Of a stretch of 64,000 nucleotides of DNA, positions 1 to 10,365 are shown one piece after another. The stretch spans positions 31,502,314 through 31,566,313 of the forward strand of contig JABAKD010000025.1 of NCBI GenBank assembly GCA_012845835.1. The letters run 5' to 3'. The position numbers were made by a program, and so were the translations under genes. The notes under the pieces were generated by a model. That model made no database searches, was not told the origin of the DNA, and worked only from the letters and a program-made list of their open reading frames with translations. The stretch comes from Undaria pinnatifida. Lineage: Eukaryota > Sar > Phaeophyceae > Laminariales > Alariaceae. Each line of letters starts with the position of its first letter. Within the stretch, counting starts at the first letter, position 1.

Positions 1-387
1 ACGCCGACGCGCTAGCCAAGACAGCTTCCGAGAGCATAGAGGCAATAGTGCGCAAACGGAGGATATTGTTTGCGGGATTCGAAGCACGTACGGGGAAGGA
101 CCGTCTGCCACAGAGGGTGACGATTGGGGAGGTTGGTTGGGGGTAAGTACTACTCAGGGGGGCAGGAGAAAGACTGGATGGATCATCTGAAGAAGGATAT
201 GTCGGTCTTTGGAATGAAATTTGAAGAGTGGCGAAAGGCTGCTCACAGAACGCTGGTGGATAGTTTCGACGAGAGGAGGAGGGAGCCGAGTCGTTCATGC
301 GGAAGTGGCATGAAACGGAGAGACACAAAGTTGCAGAGCGACGTTCAAAGGCTGTGGCAGCGCCATCCACCGTCGGTATTTATCTCT
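1..387 (+). pseudogene. RTE-like LINE reverse transcriptase, C-terminal fragment
   Basis: The window opens inside a reading frame whose translation contains ESIEAIVRKRRILFAG followed by RLPQRV. The same arrangement, ESIETTIRKRRLFFAG followed by RLPRRL, lies downstream of the polymerase domain in the LINE at 48-51 kb. The first frame stops near 140. The continuation (KDWMDHLKKDMSVFG, then EEWRKAAHRT) lies in another frame from about 124, so there is a frameshift. No catalytic motif is included because the window begins too late. I read it as the 3' remnant of a LINE-type element related to, but clearly diverged from, the one at 48 kb. It ends in a G-rich tract that adjoins the copia LTR. A short independent host gene is much less likely. 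Confidence 0.6.
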
Positions 388-447
388 AAGCGGCCGGGGG
401 GGGGGGAAAGGAAGGGAGGTGGGGAGGAGGAGGGGGGGGGGGGGGGG
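388..447. repeat. G-rich low-complexity tract
   Basis: This purine tract is almost pure G with scattered A and abuts the left copia LTR. A similar G/A-rich tract (6721-6765) abuts the right LTR, so the copia element may have inserted into a G-rich run. Because of the homopolymer, a 5-bp target duplication cannot be identified with confidence. Confidence 0.7.
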
Positions 448-856
448 GGTTGGTGATAGCGGCAGTGTGTATCGGCCGAGCTGCTTTAGATCATCTGATT
501 GGATAGTTTGAATATTGAATTGTCAATTGTAGTAAGATGATGCTGGGTATTCTGGGAATACTCTTTGTGGTTATTCGGTAGGTTGTACACAAGTACGAGC
601 TATACAATGTGTGTTTCAGTACATTGGTATGTGGTAGATTGGACACTTATCCAGTAGGAAGGTTCAGGCATTGTTGCTTTAGGTCTGACTATCAGGCTAT
701 TGTTATGTTAGGGGTATTGTTTGTGGTTCGGAGGGTGAGGTTTTGCGCGCCCACGAGCGCCCCCACCCGGCTCACTCCACCTTGCCTACCTGTCTCAGAA
801 GGGCAATTGCTCAATAATGCAACATATTTTCCCCAGAAGCCACAGGTTTATCAACA
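448..856 (+). repeat. 5' LTR of the copia element
   Basis: The sequence from TTGGTGATAGCGGCAGTG through TTTATCAACA is repeated at 6305-6720 with scattered substitutions. The first bases of this copy are eroded into the neighbouring G run: the TG start seen in the right LTR reads GG here. Immediately downstream is CGCTATAGCG, a perfect 10-bp palindrome. I could not match the primer binding site to a particular tRNA. Confidence 0.9.
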
Positions 857-947
857 CGCTATAGCGTCAAAGGTGTCTACTGCTCCGTCGTCCCCTTGGA
901 CTACACTAGACTGCTGTACGAGAGAGGCCTGATCAACCTGTCTCATC

Positions 948-2440
948 ATGGCTGAACCGGGGACACCTGCGGGTGGCCGAGTTCAGAGTAATCCGCAGGA
1001 TGTTGATGAGAGGATGGTTTCCGTAGAGACGCAGTTGTCCCAACTTACGACTTTAGTCACGTCGCTTGTTGATCAACAGAAGAAGCAAGTGTAGTCCTCT
1101 GTGTCTGCTGTTGCGCCGGGAGGCGGCGGAACAGAGCATGCTGTTGGTACGCATTCTACTGATGATGCTACTGGCAGGACCGCGGGAGCTACGGGCGGCG
1201 ATGCCCAAGGCCTTGGCGTGTCCAGCATGGGGGTTGGGAGTAGTAGCATTGCTGGCTCAGGCTTGAACCCTAATGTATTCGCTGTTAGTCGTTCCTCTGC
1301 TGGTGCTGTAAGCTTTGATTCGATTGGGATTGGAAGTGGGGCTGTAGGTAGCCAGTCGTTCGTTCCCGGGACTGTAGGTAGGGCTCTTGGAAGCCAGTCC
1401 CCTGTTCCTCCCGAACCTAATCCGTCGCGCAGGTGGTGGGAAGTGTCGCCAGTGCTAACAATCTAATTCCTGGGGCCGGCATTATTGATACAGGAGAGAA
1501 GTTGGGTGGGGGTCCTTTCAAAGTTCCCAAGGCTCCTGGTTTCGATGGGACAGACGTGTCTTACCCCTCATGGTCGCAGAATTTTCTGCTAAGTGCCCGG
1601 CACAACAATCTGTATGAGGCGTTTGTTTCCGAGACTGAGATTTCGATTGCTGACATTGGTTTCGACTTGACCCCATGGGTAGAGAAAGGATTCAGTGTGG
1701 GTGTGCTGCGTCAGGCTGAGATGGCATAGTGGTTTCTGTTCGACTGCTTGAAGAACGATAGTCTGAAATCTTTGGTTCGTCACGCTGGTTTATCCAGCAA
1801 GGGTTTTCGAGTGCAAAAAAATCATTTTCTACCGTTGAGCCAGAGTCAGATTCGTGTGCAGGAGGAGAAACTCAAATCACTGCGCATGCGTTCAAATGAG
1901 AATCCCTCGATCTTCTTTGCATCTGTGAGAGAGACGCTTGGTGTGCTTCAAATGCTGGAAGTCAAAAAAGATGACAGAGAGGTGTGTAACTTGTTGCTCG
2001 AGGGGCTGTCGCATGAATATAAGACTCTGCGTGAAACTCTGGTGGTGTTCTGCACGAATGACCCGTGGTTCATAGAGACTAAAGTGCGTGAACGGTACCT
2101 CGACTTGCAGACTCAAGGTGGTCCGAAGAAACACAGTGTTGCTCTGATGTCTAGGCCTGAGAAAAAGAGTGCGAAGAAGCAGAACTACAAGTCAAGGTCT
2201 AACTCCGAGTCTGATTCATCTAAGAAAACAGCGTTTCAAGGGAAGTGTTTCAAGTGTGGGGAGGTCGGTCACGTGAAAAAGGACTGTCTGGCTCATGTTA
2301 TCGCTCATCCCTCCCAGACCGGATCATCCGAGGACGCCAAGAATGAAAACGGTGAGATATCTGGGTTGTTAGTGCTTCTGTCCCAAACTGACTCGGACCT
2401 GAGGGATACCTGGAATGATACCATGGTGTTTCTGTTCTAA
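948..2440 (+). pseudogene. copia Gag, broken by a stop and frameshifts
   Basis: The likely start is the ATG at 948. This frame meets a TAG at 1092-1094, continues open to 1466, and homology then passes to other frames (about 1433-1729 and 1748-2440). The middle part (KAPGFDGTDVSYPSW and following) resembles the Gag segment of copia elements that precedes the UBN2-like helical region. Near 2245-2288 there is a CCHC zinc knuckle, CFKCGEVGHVKKDC, with C-x2-C-x4-H-x4-C spacing, expected to bind retroelement RNA. At least one stop and two frame changes interrupt it. The order before the protease and integrase region is normal for Ty1/copia. Confidence 0.85.
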
Positions 2441-2454
2441 AAGCTCTCAAACGA

Positions 2455-4320
2455 TTGAGTGATGACACGTATCTTGCATCGTGGTATGACTCTGTACTGG
2501 TGAATTGGGTGAATTCTTATGGTGCTGATATTCCAACGCTGTATAGTGAAGTGGCGGACAGGATAAGGAACTATGTCGGTAGTGATCGTGTTATTCGTGA
2601 TTCTATTCGTGAATATGCCACTCTTACCAAGAAGAGGTCTTTCGAAGATTGGTATGCATACAGAGGTACCGCTTTCCACATGACAGTTTCTCTCGCGTGT
2701 ATGAAGGATGTGAAGCCTTGCCACAAGAATGTAAACGAAATTGGTGGCGTGATCTGTGAGGTAGCTCTTTCAGGAACTCTGGAATTGGTGTTCGTGTCTG
2801 CTGACAACGAGTTTTTGGTAGAGTTGAAGAATGTGCTGTACTGTCCCAAATTGGGGTGCAACCTTTTTTCCCCCAGCCCAGAATTCGATGGCGAGTCATG
2901 GAATGGTCTTGGTGGTCCTCGTAGTGTGGTGACTGCTTTCCACGGACATGTGACTTTTGAGAATTTCGATGGCATGCTTGTTGCGACTGCGTATCGTGTG
3001 GGTGATGACTCTATTGGATCGGTGTTGGCTGCCCTCACTCGTTCAAACCCCAAGCACGAAACGAGTATGGATGTGAATGACTTTCATAACATTTATGCTC
3101 ACTCACATGAAGGATTGCTTCGTACTACTGCAAAGCGACTGGGTATCAAGTTGACTGGTAGCCTAGATGCTTGTACGGGATGTTCGATGTCGAAGGCAAT
3201 TAGAAAAGGGATTGCTCGTGAAACTAAATGTAGATCAGACAAAAAATTAGGGAGAGTTTATGTTGACCTGGGAGGGAAGAAGGCCGTTGTGTCCATAGGG
3301 GGAAAGTATTACCCCATGATTGTGAAGGATGATTTCACAAGGCGTGCATGGATCTATTTCCTGAGAAGTAAATTAGACGCTGCGAGTGCTTTCCGGAGTT
3401 TTCTTGCTAGTGTGCGTGCTGATGTAACCCCATCGTTAGTTGAGATTGTTAGATCTGACAATGGAGGTGAGTTTTTCGGTGGAGAATTTGTATCTGTGTG
3501 CAATGAGCTCTTGATTAAGCAAGAGTTTACCCCAGCTTACAGTCCTCAATACAACGGTGTTGCAGAGCGCGGCTTGGGATTGATAGAGGAGGCCGCAATG
3601 GCGGCTCGTGTTCAGGCGAAAGTTCTTTTTGAGGATGTACAGTTACCTAAAACCGACAGACTCTGGGCTGAGGCAATGCACTGGGCATGCGAGGAACTTA
3701 ATCACACGGCTTGTTCTGCTAACCCCGATTCCAAGTCGCCGTATGAAATTTGGTATGGGGAAGCTCGTCCTGCTAAACCTTATCAATTTTTGAAACCGGC
3801 GTACTGCAAGTGGCAACGACCGTCGAAGCTGTTTCCGAAGGGTGAGAGTTGCATTTATGTCGGTCCTTCGAGAGACCACCCGCGTGATTGTCATAGAGTA
3901 CTTACGAGGGCTGGGACTATTCAGGAAACGAGGGATGTAACGTGGGAAGCGTTGCCGTCACAACTCCCTCTACCGCAACCTCCGTTGCCGATAGAGATCG
4001 CGGAGGAGGGAGGGGAGGAAAGTGACAACGATGTAGAAGCCGAGGTATGGCCGCTTGTAAGGAGGGGAGTTGCCCACACACTGTTGCGAAATAACGCGGC
4101 AGTGGTCCCCTCTGGTGCATCAACGAACGAGGTAGTGGTCCCCCCTGGTGAAGCAATCGATGTGGTTGAAAGTGTTGACGCAGAGAGTGTAGGTCAATCG
4201 CCGTTTGCCCCCTCTGTGCCATCTTCGCCCGTTCTCTCTGTGTCGTCTCCAGCACCTGAGTTCACCGATGGTGAGGGGCAGGGAGGGCGAGATGTGGGGG
4301 CTAGAGTCGGTGGGTCCTGA
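2455..4320 (+). pseudogene. copia Pol part 1: protease remnant and integrase
   Basis: This is a 621-codon open frame. Near 2648-2686 it reads DWYAYRGTAFHMT, where copia proteases have a D-(S/T)-G-A motif, so the catalytic aspartate appears to be replaced by tyrosine. Next comes the integrase zinc region: a paired-His segment near HNIYAHSH, then CTGC. The core has D in VYVDLGG (about 3264), D in RSDNGG (3457-3459) and E in NGVAERG (3564-3566), giving the D-35-E spacing of copia integrases. The frame then runs into a Pro/Glu-rich linker (LPLPQPPLP) and stops at 4318-4320. Integrase would join the cDNA to host DNA. Its core looks intact, although the polyprotein does not. Confidence 0.9.
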
Positions 4321-4930
4321 AGAGCAGGATACAGAGTCTGTAGGGCCGGGAGGGCAGGACGCAGAGGCAGAGGCATCTCCTCCAGTTGCTCGTCGTCCGC
4401 GGCATGTAGCTGAGCTAGCTGATTTCATCAACATTGCGGGTGAGAATGATGAAGTGAAAGAAGGTAGAATTTGCCCGCAAACCCGTGCAGTTAACCAGCA
4501 GAATGTATCTGGCCTTGTGGCCACTCTAGGGCCCGTCTGCGCAACAGAGATAAAATATGCGCTGTTGGCGGAGCAGAGAGCAGGTGACGCAGTGAAATTG
4601 CCGAAATAACTAGTGCAGGACGTAGAGGCTGAGCCTGATAGAGTTCGAGAAGCCCGGCAATCGAAGTACGCCACGATTTGAGATGGAGCTATGTCTGCAG
4701 ACGTTGAAGGCTTGATAGGGGCAGGAACGTTTACGTTACCGGTAAAGATCCCAATAGGCTGTAACGCGATAGATGCTAGATGGGTTTTCAAATGGAAAGC
4801 AGACGAAACAGGAAAGATAGTGAAGGCCAAGGCTAGGCTTGTCGCGAAGGGCTTCAGGCAGAAGTATGGTGTAGACTACTATGAGACTTTCATAGCCTTG
4901 TCGCGAAGGGCTTCAGGCAGAAGTGTGTAG
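4205..4930 (+). pseudogene. copia Pol part 2: linker and start of reverse transcriptase
   Basis: Homology to copia Pol continues in a different frame from the upstream integrase. A linker at 4205-4609 ends at a stop. A segment at 4691-4930 then contains ARWVFKWKADETGKIVKAK and LVAKGFRQKYGVDYYETF, the conserved N-terminal part of copia reverse transcriptases. The frame is lost because about 59 bp are tandemly duplicated, so the LVAKGFRQK-coding sequence occurs twice (about 4839 and 4898). The second copy restores the frame of the downstream reverse transcriptase segment. Confidence 0.85.
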
Positions 4931-4957
4931 ACTATCTTGAGACTTTGTCGCCTACTG
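4839..4957 (+). repeat. 59-bp tandem duplication inside the reverse transcriptase
   Basis: TTGTCGCGAAGGGCTTCAGG occurs at 4839 and again at 4898, and the sequence after each is nearly the same (...GTAGACTACTATGAGACTTT and ...GTAGACTATCTTGAGACTTT). An offset of 59 is not a multiple of three, so the duplication shifts the reading frame. Confidence 0.85.
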
Positions 4958-6219
4958 CAAATCCTGCATCATTTCCATTGTTGGTAGCATTGGCGTGCAA
5001 GTATGATTTGGAATTACTCCACTGGGACATTGAGCAGGGGTTTGTTCAGTCGAAGTTGGATCACGAGGTGTTCATGAAGCTGCCTCCTGGCTGTGGTTCG
5101 ATGTCAGGAAAGGTTGTCCGTCTGAACAAGAGTTTGTACGGATTGAAGCAGGCATCTAGAACATTTTACAAGAGGCTAGTATCGGATCTAAAGAGGATTG
5201 GTTTCGAGCAGTCTCTGTGTGACCCCTGTGTGCTACGTTTCATGATGGGAGACGAGGTGATAGGGATGGTCGCGATTCACGTGGATGACATTCTGTATGC
5301 AGGAACTAAGAGTCTTGCCAAGGTGGGTGTTGAAGCTTTGGGCTATTCTCTTCCTACGAAGAATTTGGGTGTAGTCAAGTGTTTTCTTGGTTGCGCACTT
5401 ATTCGCGACCGCGAGGCTGGCACGATTGAGATTTCTCAGGAGAGTTACATCAGGAGTGTGCTTGAGAGATTCAAAATTTGTCGCACCAGCCCGATCCCTG
5501 CTTCCCCTGCTAACGATAACAGGTCCGTGATGGAGGATGAGGAGGCAGGAGATGTGCCGTTCCGAGAGGTGGTGGGGTGCCTGATGTGGGTCGCCAATGG
5601 GACGAGGCCCGACATCTCGAATGCTGTGCGGGCGGTGGCGAGGCACTCTCATGAGCCAAAGAAGAGAGACTGGAAGGTAGCTCAGAAGATTCTGAACTAT
5701 CTTCTGAAAACGGCACATCTAACTCTGAAGTACAAGAGAGACAGTACGGTTGATGACGTAGGCACGTTGGTGTACGTAGATGCAGACTTTGACAGCAAGG
5801 CCACTGACCGTAGATCAGTTTCGGGAGCACTAGTTATTGTGACTGCCTGTCTTTTAGCTTGGCTTTCTTGGACGCAGAAATGCGTTTCGAAGGCGACTTC
5901 TGAGGCAAAGTATCTTGCGATGGGCGATGTTGTGAAGGAGTCTCTGTTTGTGAACGGAATGCTTCAGTTCTTAAGGCCTAGTGTAGAACCTCGTAAAATT
6001 GACGTCCTTGAGAACAACGAGGGAGCGATTGCGCTTGCAGAGGATCCGCTTAGCTCGAGAAGGAGTGAGCACATCGACGTGAGGCACCACATTATTAGAA
6101 ATATGACCGAGGAGGGTGTGATCGAGATCACGCATGTTCCCAGCGAAAAACAACATGCGGACATCCTCACGAAGGCTCTGCCGAGAAGTATTTTGAAGTT
6201 CACCGTGACTTTGCATTAG
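4945..6219 (+). pseudogene. copia Pol part 3: reverse transcriptase and RNase H
   Basis: This 424-codon open frame carries the rest of the reverse transcriptase: LHWDIEQGFVQS (first catalytic aspartate region), LNKSLYGLKQASR, and VDDILYAG with the catalytic YVDD-like pair at about 5282-5290. Copia RNase H follows, with YVDADFDSKATDRRSVSG, SEAKYLAM and ENNEGAIALA, then the closing HIDVRHH and HADILTKAL. Reverse transcriptase copies the element RNA into cDNA and RNase H removes the RNA. This segment is open from the duplication to its natural end, 85 bp before the right LTR. It is a fragment only because the upstream frames are broken. The first methionine is incidental; homology begins at about 4899. 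Confidence 0.92.
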
Positions 6220-6304
6220 GCTCTAGGAAGTAGGAGTCTGAATTATTTTTGTTTGTCATTCTGCATGTTGTGGATCTGGTAGATACAACAGCCCCTAGGG
6301 AGGG

Positions 6305-6720
6305 TGTTGGTGATAGCGGCAGTGTGTATCGGCCGAGCTGCTGTAGATCATCTGATTGAATAGTTTGAATATTGAATTGTCAATTGTAGTAAGTTGATGC
6401 TGGATATTCTGGGAATACTCTTTGTGGTTATTCGGTACGTTGTACACAAGTACGAGCATTACAATGGACCGTAGGTGTTGTGTCGGTACGTTGGTATGTG
6501 GTACATTGGACACTCATCCAATAGGAAGGTTCAGGCATTGTTGCTGTAGGTCTATCAGGCTATTGTCATGTTAGGGGTATTTGTTTGTAGTACGGAGGGT
6601 GAGGTTGTGCGCCCCCACGAGCGCCCCCACCCTGCTCACTCCACCTTGCCTACCTGTCTCAGAAGGGCAATTGCTCAATAATACAACATATTTCCCCCCG
6701 AAGCCACGAGTTTATCAACA
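6305..6720 (+). repeat. 3' LTR of the copia element
   Basis: This is a direct repeat of 448-856. It starts TGTTGGTGATAG and ends TTTATCAACA, so its termini are short inverted repeats (TGTTG/CAACA) as in LTRs. Confidence 0.92.
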
Positions 6721-6838
6721 GGGGAGGGGAGGGGGGAGAAAAGGGAGGGGGGAAGGGGGGCGTCATATAGACTGTGGTCTGGGTTTGGCCATCATCGTTT
6801 TGAAAGTCGTGGGCCTTCGAATGGCGGTCACATGATAA
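6721..6838. other. G/A-rich tract and unassigned sequence
   Basis: A G/A-rich run to about 6765 is followed by ~70 bp in which I recognise nothing. Confidence 0.5.
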
Positions 6839-6839
6839 A

Positions 6840-7260
6840 GATAGACCGCCCTGACCTCTTCGCCATGTTGAGTTGTCTCCCCAGTGCCATTAATGATACA
6901 CTCGATACCCTCTATGAGCCCAACGCCGTCTTTAGTCACTTCCGAAGGTCTGCTAGTATGACATATATTCTTCTCTCTTTTCCATTCCTTGCTTCCTCTT
7001 CTTGCCTTGTCTATTCTTGTTTTCTTGCCTTTCTTGTCCTTTCTTTTCTTTCCTTTCCTTTTTTTGTTTTTGTTTTTGGTATTCTTCTCTCGTCTCTTCT
7101 TTTATTTTCTTTTATTTATTTTTTCATCTTCTTTTCTTTTCTTCGTTTTGTTTTTCCAATTGACTTTGGTCTGTCGTGCGTATGCGTAGTGATAGATAAT
7201 GCATGTAGTAGTCTTATACGTGGTAGTCTTCTTTGGGTGGCAAGCGGTATTGTTGATATT
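6840..7260 (+). repeat. Dispersed repeat with T-rich core (inverted copy at 40.26-40.62 kb)
   Basis: The segment runs from about CTCCCCAGTGCCATTAATG through GGTCTGCTAGTAT, a long T/C-rich core with TTTTG-type runs, TTCCAATTGACT, and on to ACGTGGTAGTCTT. The reverse complement of 40260-40615 has the same landmarks in the same order. The layout (unique sequence, T-rich region, short unique end) resembles the 3' untranslated region of the LINE described at 51.7-52.3 kb, but the sequence differs. It may be the 3' end of another LINE family. Phenylalanine-rich frames in the core are artefacts of its composition. Confidence 0.65.
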
Positions 7261-7490
7261 TCCAGGCGCGAACAATGAGACGTATGCACCGGTATGGACC
7301 TGGCTCATCGTAGACTGACTCCTTATTTCACATTTATATGTTTCTGGTGGAGGCATGAATTGCGTTATCTGCGATATATGCCTGTACCACCTTTGGTTGT
7401 TTGCGTTGTTCCCTGGTGTATTCCCCACCTCCAGAGTGACTGGAGCCTGTCCTGTGACCACGGACTTGATTATAACAGTTAACGTGAGAA
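7254..7490 (+). repeat. Dispersed repeat (inverted copy at 37.34-37.58 kb)
   Basis: The reverse complement of 37340-37575 matches this segment in landmarks including CAGGCGCGAA, GAGACGTATGCAC, GACCTGGC, TCGTAGACTGACTCC and GAGCCTGTCCTGTGACCACGG. The last part also recurs near 13015-13050. No protein is recognisable. Confidence 0.65.
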
Positions 7491-7549
7491 CAACAACAAC
7501 AACATGTGTCTCGTGTTTCCCGTTTCATACAGTTGTCATGCGCAGGCAC

Positions 7550-8730
7550 GGACATTTCCGCGTCCTAGCGAAAGATGACAACCACGTGTGAAGGTTGCCG
7601 GACAGCAGCACGGGTGAAGTTCTGTGAGGGGGCGCGCAAGTGCGCGCGCACGCGGAAGTACTACTCCATTGCATCTTGAGGGTTGCCCATGCAAAAAGAG
7701 CGGCGTCTGTCCCCAGTTGTTTTTACACATCCCGACCTTTGAAGAAGGCGTATTGATTTCTTTTCTCGCTGTGTAATGCAATAATCTTGCCGGATATTTC
7801 CGCCAAGAAATTTCCCAGGAAAATCGTAGTGGGCGTACTTATATGGTGATGGGAGGAAAAGGTTTTCAAACACTCCGCAGTCTTTCCTATCGGACCTGAA
7901 AGGTGTTACACACTCTCGAATCGAACTTTTGAACCCGAACGATCCCAACCCTTTAACACAGGGGGATATAGATCCTGCAAGGGGGCTTTTTGGTTGAACT
8001 TGATCCTTAACCCTGCAAGCAGCAAGCCAGTTCTCATTGCCTTATTCACCCCGCCCCGCCTCAAACAACAACATCACCTCCCCCTCCAAACGCTGCACAT
8101 CAATCACCACCCAGCCCTGTAGGGCACGGATACGAGGCATATGCGGCTGTGTGCCACCATAGCTAGGCCGGGATGGCCCTCTATCGGCTGTGCTGGGGTG
8201 GGCTACTACTACTACTACTACTACTACAGCTAGCTGCTGCTGCTGTGTCTTCTTCGCGTTCGTCGCCATACACATCCGTGCTCTCGTTTTTGGTTGTGTG
8301 TGTCGCCACACGCATGCCCTTGTTTTACTCGTCATGTATGTGTCTCGTGATTTTCCAGTACAGTTGTGCACAGCTGCGTCCTAGCGGCAGATGGCAACCA
8401 CGTGTGAAAAGGCTGCCGGACAGCAGCACGGGTGAAGTGCTGTAAGCGGGCGCGCACGTGCGTGGGCACACGGTGGTACTACTCCAATGCACCTCGAGGA
8501 ATGCCCACACAGAAAGATGCCGTATGTCTCCCAATCTTTTGGCCACATCCCGATCTACGAAGAAGGCGCATTGATTTCTGCTGTGTTTTGCAAGAATGTT
8601 GCCGGAAATTTCCGTCAAGAATTTCCCAAAAAATTCGTGGTGAGCATGCTTTAAAAGTGGTAGGGAAAAATGTTTCACTTACATCGCAGGCATTACCTGG
8701 AAGGCGTTATGCACTATCGATTTCCTCTAC
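7550..8730. repeat. Direct duplication of a ~360-bp unit (7550-7920 and 8378-8730)
   Basis: Both units share GCCGGACAGCAGCACGGGTGAAG, the alternating GCGCGC-rich stretch, GAAGAAGGCG(T/C)ATTGATTTCT and ATTTCC(G)...AAGAATTTCCCA, in the same order and orientation. The ~450-bp spacer (7921-8377) holds a run of CTA triplets at about 8203-8226. The two units are clearly diverged. No coding sequence is convincing in either unit or in the spacer. Confidence 0.75.
8203..8227 (+). repeat. CTA trinucleotide microsatellite
   Basis: About eight perfect CTA repeats, followed closely by a CTG run. Confidence 0.9.
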
Positions 8731-8835
8731 TACCACCCCAACACAATTATTTACTCTACAACCACCCCAACACAATTACATATGGAAACGTTTACAATCA
8801 CAAATTTAGAAATCCTGTCGTCGATATCCATATAT

Positions 8836-9040
8836 CGAAGGCGGTGTTCCGACAAGCGCCGTGGCTCAACTCTGGGACCATCGGGGAGCTTCAAACAATG
8901 ACCAGGTTGGTCCAACATTATGGCCGATGGAAGGAAGCGGCCCGGGCCTCCGGAGGACTCATCCTCAAGTCGGACGAAGAAACTATTCAGCTTTCCCAAA
9001 TATCCAGACACGAGGCGCAGAATCTTTAAGAAGGCTATCC
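8836..9040 (+). repeat. Dispersed ~205-bp repeat, copy 1 (copy 2 at 11.38-11.59 kb)
   Basis: From TTCCGACAAGCGCCGTGGCTCA to CCAGACACGAGGCGCAGAA the sequence is shared with 11378-11585, same orientation. One frame is open through both copies (translation includes FRQAPWL, VQHYGR, IQLSQ and SRHEAQ). However, most differences between the copies change the amino acid, so neither looks like a gene under constraint. It is probably a decayed coding or repeat fragment of unknown origin. Confidence 0.75.
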
Positions 9041-9690
9041 CCGAGGGCGCACAAGGAAAGTTATCCCGCACACCTACCCCCCCCCCCCCCCCCCTCCCCC
9101 CTCCGAGGCCCATAAACATTTTTGTCAAAATTATTTTCGTCTTACTTTGTTTCCTTGCTTGGTGGTTCGTTTCTTGGCTGTGCCCCTGTGGATGGTTCAC
9201 TGCTCTTTCTTGCGTTAACAAAAAAGGCTTCGCAAGCAAGCCAACATTGCAAAAGCAAGGGATGTCAAACTGTTCTTTAGGTTGTTTAGGTATGTCAATC
9301 CTTGCGTCAATGCAAGGTGGTCAGTGTAGTCAGAAATAACCAATGGTGGGCAAGCGCCGCGCTTGGGCACGAAATCCTGTAAGACTTCGTGCCCTTGATG
9401 TCCAAACATAGCGCGCACGTGCCTCCTGGTAGTTTCATCGTTCCCGCACAACCTGGGGTCAAGATGCCGCGGGAGGAAGTTGGCACCGCGTGGAGAGACA
9501 CGCGATTCACGTTTCCCGAGCCTCCCACCACACCCCCTGGTTGCCAATACCATGGCGAGTTGATGGGTACTGTTGGAGAACAGGCTCCCGCACAGCCGGA
9601 GGTAATCCCGAGCAGTAGATGGGAGCGTGGACAAGCGTCCTATCGGCGGGACCACTCCCGTCTGCAGGGTCGGAGAAAACAACATCAGTA
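9041..9690. other. No recognised gene; poly-C run near 9079
   Basis: A long C run (about 9078-9095) is followed by T-rich, then GC-rich, sequence. A minus-strand open frame at 9215-9718 is not recognisable and looks fortuitous. Confidence 0.4.
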
Positions 9691-9694
9691 TCAA

Positions 9695-9910
9695 TGCCCG
9701 CGCCCTCACAATGCTCAAGCTCGTTCACAACTCCCGTCGCAACCACGTCAGCGAAACTGCCCGCGCCCCCACCACCCTCACCTTTGCTCACAACTCCCGT
9801 CACAACTACGTCGGCGTGACTGCCCGCGCCCGCACCACCCTCACCCCTCCTGACAACTCCCGTCGCCACCACGTCAGCGTCAACGCTTGCGCCCCCGCCG
9901 CGCTACTACT
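9695..9910. repeat. 63-bp minisatellite, about 3.3 copies
   Basis: The unit TGCCCGCGCCC...CACAACTCCCGTCGC...CACGTCAGCG repeats at ~63-bp spacing from about 9695, diverging toward 9910. The period is divisible by three, so each frame gives a 21-residue repeat. One plus-strand frame reads as Pro/Thr/Ser-rich (TTPVATTSA, PAPPPPSPLLTTPV), like the low-complexity linkers of secreted or retroelement proteins, but it has a TGA at 9817-9819. Other frames are also open, so coding cannot be claimed. Confidence 0.7.
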
Positions 9911-10269
9911 GTCCATCAACACCGGCGACTCCTTCGCGCCGTCCGTGGCGCTCTTCAGGTTAAACCAATCCAGCAATGTGCGGCCGCTCCCCACCGCCGC
10001 CGCGGCACCAGCACCCCTGTCGACACACGTTGGTCGACATGCTACGTGCGACATGAGCAATAACCATTGATCAGCCGTGGAAAGAAGATACGAATTTGAT
10101 CCTGCTTTTCACATACACACATCGGCAAGGCCTGCAGCCTGATACACTGCACGACAAAACTGCGTCCAGCGTGGAAGTTCCCAAACTGCTGAACACGCGC
10201 GAACGACCTCCCGTTAAAATTGTTAGGCGGTGTATTAACAACCAGGTATATTTCACCAAACTGTACCAC
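9911..10269. other. No recognised feature
   Basis: GC-rich sequence with fortuitous open frames. I see no domain or repeat here. Confidence 0.4.
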
Positions 10270-10365
10270 AAATGAAACATAGATCTAATGTATCACGCAG
10301 CTTGCAAAGTTGAGTTTCAACTATTCAATCGGTCGTGCTCACAGCTGACGTTTTTCAATTTTAAA
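10270..10365 (+). repeat. Dispersed short repeat (related copy at 39.12-39.21 kb)
   Basis: GAAACATAGAT...ACGCAGCTTG(C/T)AAA..., then TTTCAAC(T/C)ATTCAATC and CTCACAGCTGACGTTTT(T/C)CAATT, occur in both places in the same order and orientation. The AGCTTGCAAA...GAGTTTC core also resembles the tips of the foldback family at 36.3 kb, so this may be a diverged relative. Confidence 0.6.

Larger units (their letters stand above)
448..6720 (+). mobile_element. Ty1/copia LTR retrotransposon, full length but defective
   Basis: Two direct repeats (448-856 and 6305-6720) flank a gag-pol region in the copia order: gag with zinc knuckle, protease remnant, integrase, reverse transcriptase, RNase H. The right LTR begins TGTTGG and ends TCAACA, so it has the TG...CA ends expected of an LTR. 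A purine-rich stretch AGGGAGGG lies just before the right LTR and may be the polypurine tract. The internal region carries several stops and frameshifts and a damaged protease motif, so the element cannot be autonomous now. The LTRs differ at many positions, which fits an old insertion. Confidence 0.93.

Noticed and set aside
388-447. Functional G-quadruplex element
   Set aside because: G runs are long homopolymers next to a retroelement edge, with nothing to indicate a role. Similar runs occur throughout the window.
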